A DNA stretch of 64,000 nt from Marinoscillum sp049115815 (GTDB lineage: Bacteria > Bacteroidota > Bacteroidia > Cytophagales > Cyclobacteriaceae): contig JAGDZO010000006.1 in the NCBI GenBank assembly GCA_049115815.1, forward strand, positions 186,001 through 250,000, written 5' to 3'. Shown in pieces: positions 62,943 to 64,000 of the stretch. The notes under the pieces were generated by a model. It saw only the letters and a program-made list of their open reading frames with translations, made no database searches and was not told the DNA's origin. How positions within the stretch are numbered: the stretch's first letter is position 1; each line of letters begins with the position of its first letter. Position numbers and translations under genes: made by a program.

Positions 62943-64000
62943 ATGCGCAAAGTACTATCAGGTTTATTTGCAGCTGTTTTTGTTTTTGGATGTACGCCTG
63001 ATGCTAAAAAAGCAAGCTCAGACGAGAATCTCAATAATGAATACCAAGAAGAAGGTATTTCATTTTTCAATCACTGGAATTTGATTTTGGGCGATGGTTC
63101 CAATGTTGGCGTCCCTTTGAATTTTGAAAACAAAAATTTCTTTTTCAGAACCACGGATGAAGACGGGGAATGGGTCGTATACAAATCCCCAAATGCAGGC
63201 AGTACGCATGGTACATCTAACAATACTAGAACCGAACTTGCACAATTAAAGAAGTGGAAGGCTATGTCCAATGCTAAGTTGACTGCTACTTTGAAAGTAA
63301 TGAACGTTTCTGCCAGTGGTGATTCTAGAGTTGCTGCTTCACACTCGGTCGTAGTTGGTCAGATTCATAGTGCTGACAAACATGAGAACGAGCCGCTCAA
63401 GATATTTTATAAAAAGTTTCCTGGTCATACAAAAGGATCTGTGTTTTGGCATTATGAAATCAATACAGCCGGTGATGATAATGCTGGAAGATGGGACTTT
63501 TCAACAGCCGTATGGGGTCATGATTTTTCTGTAGTTCCTAATGACGATAACACTTACCCTGAGGAGCCATCTGATGGAATCGAATTAGGTGAAGAATTCA
63601 GCTATTCTATAGAAGTGTCAGAAGGTATCATGAATTTGGTGTTTACTAGTCAAGGTCACACCACAAAAACATTTACCAAAAATCTTATCAAGTCTGAATA
63701 CACGACAAGCGCTGATATCCCACAGCAAACTCAGAAACTGTTTGTGACTATTGGGCAAGATGGAGTGGAGAGAGAGAATGCATATGCAGATGAGGGTTTG
63801 TTTTTTAAGCTTGGTTGCTACAATCAAACGAATGGTAAGTCTCCTGAAGTAAATAGGAACTGGTGTTCAGGTGCTGATACCTACGGAGGGGACATTCAAA
63901 AACAATATGAGACTGGAAACTATGCAGAAGTTTGGTTCAAAAAGGCAAATATAACTGTAAGTAAAGATGCATATTCTAATGAGAGCTACTTCACTAAAAA
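62943..64000 (+). CDS. PL7 alginate lyase lipoprotein 2 (3' end beyond window)
   Basis: An open frame from ATG at 62943 to the right edge, 352 codons with no stop. The lipoprotein signal has lipobox VFGC (Cys17). PL7 motifs: R96-TEL, Q140-I-H142, YKKFPGHTKGSVFWHYE, and FFKLGCYNQTNG with the catalytic tyrosine in CYNQ. It is closely related to the lyase at 54689 over its whole visible length. After the shared EVWFKKA segment it continues with at least 16 residues where the first protein ends within seven, so an extra C-terminal module may follow outside the window. Confidence 0.9.
   Translation, partial: MRKVLSGLFAAVFVFGCTPDAKKASSDENLNNEYQEEGISFFNHWNLILGDGSNVGVPLNFENKNFFFRTTDEDGEWVVYKSPNAGSTHGTSNNTRTELAQLKKWKAMSNAKLTATLKVMNVSASGDSRVAASHSVVVGQIHSADKHENEPLKIFYKKFPGHTKGSVFWHYEINTAGDDNAGRWDFSTAVWGHDFSVVPNDDNTYPEEPSDGIELGEEFSYSIEVSEGIMNLVFTSQGHTTKTFTKNLIKSEYTTSADIPQQTQKLFVTIGQDGVERENAYADEGLFFKLGCYNQTNGKSPEVNRNWCSGADTYGGDIQKQYETGNYAEVWFKKANITVSKDAYSNESYFTK

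Noticed and set aside
1..64000. CRISPR arrays, insertion sequences, tRNA or phage attachment sites that could mark a mobile island
   Set aside because: No regularly spaced repeats, transposase or integrase genes, or tRNA-like sequences were seen anywhere in the window.

Overview
The window is from a member of the Bacteroidota, most likely a marine algal-polysaccharide degrader of the Cytophagia/Cytophagales type. Three things point there: two SusC/SusD pairs, type IX secretion (T9SS) C-terminal tails on secreted proteins (the broken gene at the left edge and the lyase at 36288), and many short lipoprotein signal peptides. The genus is inference. The whole 64 kb is accessory carbohydrate metabolism. 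I see no rRNA, tRNA, insertion sequence, CRISPR array or phage gene.

Region A (1 to about 24.5 kb) handles a sulfated, rhamnose-containing polysaccharide, ulvan being the obvious candidate. A minus-strand operon encodes a GH106-type rhamnosidase and two sulfatases. It diverges from a sugar-porter gene. An AraC regulator follows, then a long plus-strand operon: RhaEW (rhamnulose-1-phosphate aldolase fused to lactaldehyde dehydrogenase), RhaI isomerase, rhamnulokinase, a duplicated class II aldolase, FMN L-lactate dehydrogenase, an NCS1-type permease with a 53-residue membrane protein, a Gfo/Idh/MocA oxidoreductase, class 1 fructose-bisphosphatase, a sulfatase-GH78 two-enzyme protein, and rhamnose mutarotase RhaM. 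Together they give L-rhamnose to DHAP plus L-lactate, L-lactate to pyruvate, and a gluconeogenic exit. No ulvan lyase lies inside the window; the truncated T9SS protein at the left edge may belong to the same locus.

Region B (24.6 to 34 kb) has a LacI regulator divergent from a UxaA-family dehydratase, an SDR, a fumarylacetoacetase-family hydrolase and an L-fucose-dehydrogenase-like SDR. This looks like a non-phosphorylative 6-deoxyhexose route ending in pyruvate plus lactate. Next comes a glucuronate operon (SDR fructuronate reductase candidate, UxuA, UxaC) that makes 2-keto-3-deoxygluconate (KDG).

Region C (34.3 to 64 kb) is a double alginate locus. Three paralogous FadR/UxuR-type GntR regulators are interspersed with a cupin lipoprotein, a T9SS PL6 lyase, a PKD lipoprotein, SusC/SusD pair 1, a two-helix PL6 lyase, a PL17 oligoalginate lyase, KdgF, a hexuronate-type MFS transporter, a DEH reductase, a TSUP transporter, KDG kinase, a PL7 lyase, SusC/SusD pair 2, a second DEH reductase and a second PL7 lyase cut by the right edge. 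KDG kinase can serve both the alginate and glucuronate branches. KDPG aldolase is not in the window.

The most notable regulatory signal is a family of TTGGT-NN-ACCAA palindromes found upstream of the alginate-region regulators and transport or lyase genes. They match the known UxuR/ExuR half-site and fall into slightly different subtypes near the different regulators. Other points for a second look are the tandem class II aldolase whose second domain has lost every zinc ligand, the NCS1 permease with its tiny membrane partner, the cupin lipoprotein, and RNA hairpins between rhamnose genes.
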